Source: JAVZLQ01 sp049972525
Lineage (GTDB): Archaea; Thermoproteota; Bathyarchaeia; Bathyarchaeales; Bathycorpusculaceae
Direction of reading: 5' to 3'
Assembly (NCBI GenBank): GCA_049972525.1
Contig: JBMFKI010000010.1
Coordinates: 1 to 52,808, forward strand
DNA: 52,808 nucleotides
Both the position numbers and the translations under genes were made by a program. A model generated the notes under the pieces. The model worked only from the letters and a program-made list of their open reading frames with translations, had not been told where the DNA came from and did no database searches. Of this stretch, positions 50,998 to 52,808 are shown piece by piece. Each line of letters opens with the position of its first letter. Position 1 is the first letter of the stretch.

Positions 50998-51075
50998 TCG
51001 CCTTTCAGTATTTTCAAGGCGATGAAGCTCGCCTTTAACCGCCCTCGCTTCTATTTGCGCGAGGGCTGATAGCTT
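50998..51075 (+). promoter_or_regulatory. Structured leader with mutually exclusive hairpins
   Basis: AAGGCGA (51016-51022) can pair either with TCGCCTT at 50998-51004 or with an identical TCGCCTT at 51029-51035. Downstream, GCCCTCGC (51041-51048) and GCGAGGGC (51059-51066) form a perfect 8-bp stem, closed by a possible outer helix AAGCT (51025-51029) with AGCTT (51071-51075). The outer helix overlaps the second alternative by one base, so the structures compete. It ends seven bases before the GTG of the next gene. Seen directly as sequence complementarity; a switching function is inferred. Confidence 0.5.
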
Positions 51076-51082
51076 CTACCCA

Positions 51083-51976
51083 GTGTTTAAAATGCAGTTA
51101 GGTGGTATTGGGTTGTGCGAAGCGGGGCGGTTAGCTCTTTTGAGAGGTGGGCAGTTTACAGACTTGTGGGTTAGGCGTGTTGTTGATTATGTTGTTTGTA
51201 GGCAGAATGAGGATGGTGGATACACTTTCTGTCAAGGCATAGAATCAAACGCTCAAGACACATATTATGGACTGGCGATCTTGGATTTGCTAGGCGCTTC
51301 TTTTCCAAACAGTGGAAAAACTGTTGAGTGGCTGCGTAGCTTCGTTCCAGACAATCTTTACTCGCATTATTACATTGCTAAAGCCTTGAAACTCTGTGGC
51401 GAAGAGCCTAGTGAAAAAGCGTTGAAAAAGTTTGTTCTCTCTCTGCCAATTGTTAGGGGCGAGTTTGGAACAGTTGACGTTTATGCTGAGGTCGCCTCAG
51501 AGTTTCTCCCCATTTTCATGGTGACCGAACTTGCCAACATGAGCTGTATAAAAATTAACAGCGAGAAAGTCACGGATTGGCTGCTGAGCTTCAAAAACAA
51601 TGATGGGGGATTCGGGGCACATGGGCGTTCAAATTTGAATTCAACCTATCATGCTGTGGCTTCGCTTTCCAATTTAAGGTATCAAGTTAAGCTGCTTAGG
51701 GATACGCTTGGATATGTTAGGGCTTGCGAAAAGCCTTATGGAGGCTTCACCGTTGTACCTAGCAGTTCTACTTCTTTCATGGAGCATGTATACTATGGAG
51801 TGTCGACGCTTAGTTTTCTCGGCGAAAGGTTGCGGTATCCAAAGCAGACAGCTGATTTTGTGCTAAGATGCCAAAATGCAAACGGTGGATTTGCAAGGTC
51901 AGATCTTGGAATATCAACTTTCGAGGACACCTTTTACGCTGTAAGCATATTAAAGGCAATTAATATGCAATGGTGA
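51083..51976 (+). CDS. Prenyltransferase/squalene-oxidase-type alpha/alpha-toroid protein
   Basis: A 297-residue protein with repeated QNxDGGF/Y motifs: QNEDGGYTF, KNNDGGFGA, KPYGGFTVV and QNANGGFAR. Each precedes a helix such as DTYYGLAILDLLGA or STYHAVASLSNL. This is the PFTB-repeat toroid of protein farnesyl/geranylgeranyltransferase beta subunits and terpene cyclases. Candidate zinc ligands of the transferase cannot be assigned with confidence, so the activity is unknown. GTG 51083 or ATG 51092 may be the start; neither has a good Shine-Dalgarno. A DUF6062 gene follows four bases later. Confidence 0.8.
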   Translation: MFKMQLGGIGLCEAGRLALLRGGQFTDLWVRRVVDYVVCRQNEDGGYTFCQGIESNAQDTYYGLAILDLLGASFPNSGKTVEWLRSFVPDNLYSHYYIAKALKLCGEEPSEKALKKFVLSLPIVRGEFGTVDVYAEVASEFLPIFMVTELANMSCIKINSEKVTDWLLSFKNNDGGFGAHGRSNLNSTYHAVASLSNLRYQVKLLRDTLGYVRACEKPYGGFTVVPSSSTSFMEHVYYGVSTLSFLGERLRYPKQTADFVLRCQNANGGFARSDLGISTFEDTFYAVSILKAINMQW

Positions 51977-51980
51977 TTAC

Positions 51981-52670
51981 TTGAGCGCTGATGTAACATA
52001 CTTCCGCATTGAGAGGATGATTAAAAGCGGCGTAGAGTGCTTTTTATGTGCGTTAGAGGACGAGATCGAAAGAAAATACATTGACGCATACCTCTCAGAG
52101 CTTGTAATGGATGCCAAATCAAGAGAAAAACTCATCGAAAGCGGCGGATTCTGCAATCACCACTTCCATAGAATGCTGGCAATTGCAATAAGACCGGAAA
52201 GTTCCGACGGCCACGGTATAGCCCTAATTGCCCAAAGCATAATAGAAAAAACAGTTCAGGATTTGCAAAAACAAAAGAAACATAGCAAAGAGGCTTTTCA
52301 CCAGAAAACGGAATGCCCAGCATGCACTCACTTGGTCAATATGATGAAAATTTACACTAAGAAAATCGTGGAACTACTCGCTTCACGCGACGAAGAGTTT
52401 CTCAGCCTTTTCAAGGATTCCAAAGGTCTATGCATTCCACACTTTAAAACATTGCTCAAAACTTTAGAAGACGCTACGCCCAACAAAAACCAAGACGTAA
52501 TCAACACCATTATTGAGGTTGAAGAGAAAGACTTCAGTCGACTGAAATCAGAACTCTCTGAATACGTGAGAAGGCAGAGTTATGAGTTCTCAGACGAAGA
52601 TCGCAGAGCAGTAGAGGACGCGCTATGGAGAAGCATACAAAAAATAGTTGGAAGACGAGGAGTGAAATAG
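51981..52670 (+). CDS. DUF6062 family Cys/His-rich protein
   Basis: A 229-residue helical protein with four metal-ligand-like motifs: CFLC (20-23), GFCNHHFHRM (near 56-65), CPAC (near 112-115) and GLCIPHF (near 150-156). This pattern matches DUF6062. Two zinc or other metal sites are plausible. It starts with TTG 51981, four bases after the toroid protein, so the two are co-transcribed. Function is not known. Confidence 0.75.
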   Translation: MSADVTYFRIERMIKSGVECFLCALEDEIERKYIDAYLSELVMDAKSREKLIESGGFCNHHFHRMLAIAIRPESSDGHGIALIAQSIIEKTVQDLQKQKKHSKEAFHQKTECPACTHLVNMMKIYTKKIVELLASRDEEFLSLFKDSKGLCIPHFKTLLKTLEDATPNKNQDVINTIIEVEEKDFSRLKSELSEYVRRQSYEFSDEDRRAVEDALWRSIQKIVGRRGVK

Positions 52671-52741
52671 CGTTGATTAAGAAGAATATTTTAACCGTGG
52701 CGATTCTGTCGGTGCAAAAGGACTTTTCACGAGGGAAATAA

Positions 52742-52808
52742 ATGTTTAGCCGATTGATTTTTGGTAAAAAGGGCGAGTCTGCCATTTTAGAGGCATTTCT
52801 GGACAATT
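52742..52808 (+). CDS. DUF47 (PhoU-like) family protein, N-terminal part
   Basis: An ATG frame running off the right edge. The first 22 residues (MFSRLIFGKKGESAILEAFL) match the usual opening of DUF47/PhoU-like helical proteins, which often accompany phosphate transporters. GAGGGAA lies five bases upstream as a Shine-Dalgarno. The call rests on few residues. The 71 bases before it hold no convincing gene. Confidence 0.6.
   Translation, partial: MFSRLIFGKKGESAILEAFLDN

Noticed and set aside
50744..51025. A 93-codon plus-strand frame downstream of the tandem TATA boxes
   Set aside because: Starts GTG-ATG with no Shine-Dalgarno, begins with a low-complexity Ser/Tyr run made by the TAGTTATAGT repeats, matches no family I know, and ends inside the structured leader.
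52673..52741. A 22-codon frame beginning TTG two bases after the DUF6062 stop
   Set aside because: Too short, no homology, and it carries the Shine-Dalgarno of the DUF47 gene at its end; more likely leader sequence.
1..52808. CRISPR arrays, insertion sequences, prophage or integrated plasmid
   Set aside because: No regularly spaced repeats, transposase, integrase or attachment duplication was seen; the valine tRNA has no integrase neighbour.

Overview
The window is 52.8 kb of gene-dense archaeal chromosome. It carries archaeal transcription and translation factors (TFE, aMBF1, archaeal-type NAC, tRNA C56 2'-O-methyltransferase, archaeal ThrRS with its special N-terminal editing domain, archaeal/eukaryal-type ProRS, CTP-dependent riboflavin kinase), TATA-like promoters, Shine-Dalgarno sites of the GGTGAT/GGAGG type, many TTG starts, and a tRNA-Val with a non-canonical intron. 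A NitrOD5-like small protein, EndoQ, two aldehyde:ferredoxin oxidoreductases, a class I (bacterial-type) GAPDH and F420 genes point to the TACK group. Candidatus Bathyarchaeia is my best guess; this is inference, because no rRNA is present. I see no rRNA, CRISPR array, insertion sequence or prophage.

Layout. 1-4.3 kb: the end of a PIN-domain gene, three surface-glycan genes (truncated UDP-sugar dehydrogenase, hexapeptide acetyltransferase, DUF354), tRNA-Val, a decayed RelBE-like toxin-antitoxin locus and an intact VapBC locus. 4.4-12.8 kb: information-processing genes, with minus-strand operons tfe-HD-DUF2110 and aMBF1-hflX-trm56, and plus-strand PUA protein, NAC, PfkB kinase, zinc protein and ThrRS. 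12.8-16.8 kb: two aminotransferases and a five-repeat surface protein. 16.9-29.0 kb: FAD oxidoreductase, AOR, ProRS, NAD-kinase-like protein, DUF1028, threonine dehydrogenase, glycine C-acetyltransferase, formyl-THF cyclo-ligase, and a second AOR with its polyferredoxin. 29.1-35.7 kb: VTT membrane protein, EndoQ, NitrOD5 protein, TldD/TldE and a NapH-like polyferredoxin membrane protein. 35.7-44.9 kb: nine consecutive minus-strand genes covering polysaccharide and lower glycolysis (two glycosyltransferases, wHTH, GH57, PGK, GAPDH, CoA-disulfide-reductase-like enzyme, GcvH, inositol-phosphate synthase). 45-52.8 kb: riboflavin kinase, acyl-CoA synthetase alpha, CofE, ThyX, a PD-(D/E)XK-like protein, an HtpX-like peptidase with an EF-hand, a prenyltransferase-like toroid protein, DUF6062 and the start of a DUF47 gene.

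Taken together the metabolism fits an anaerobe that uses amino acids and sugars. Transaminases plus the threonine dehydrogenase/KBL pair would give glycine and acetyl-CoA, AORs would oxidise aldehydes to acids with ferredoxin, an ADP-forming acyl-CoA synthetase subunit could conserve energy, and the GH57/glycosyltransferase/PGK/GAPDH block would handle storage polysaccharide and triose phosphates.

Points most worth a second look: an HflX gene whose full N-terminal domain has no ATG, GTG or TTG start (ACG is the best candidate); a leader with mutually exclusive hairpins before the prenyltransferase-like gene; the EF-hand inside an M48 peptidase; an AOR with Asp in place of a cluster Cys; the tRNA-Val intron at the 26/27 boundary; and a lone glycosyltransferase half next to a full-length paralogue.
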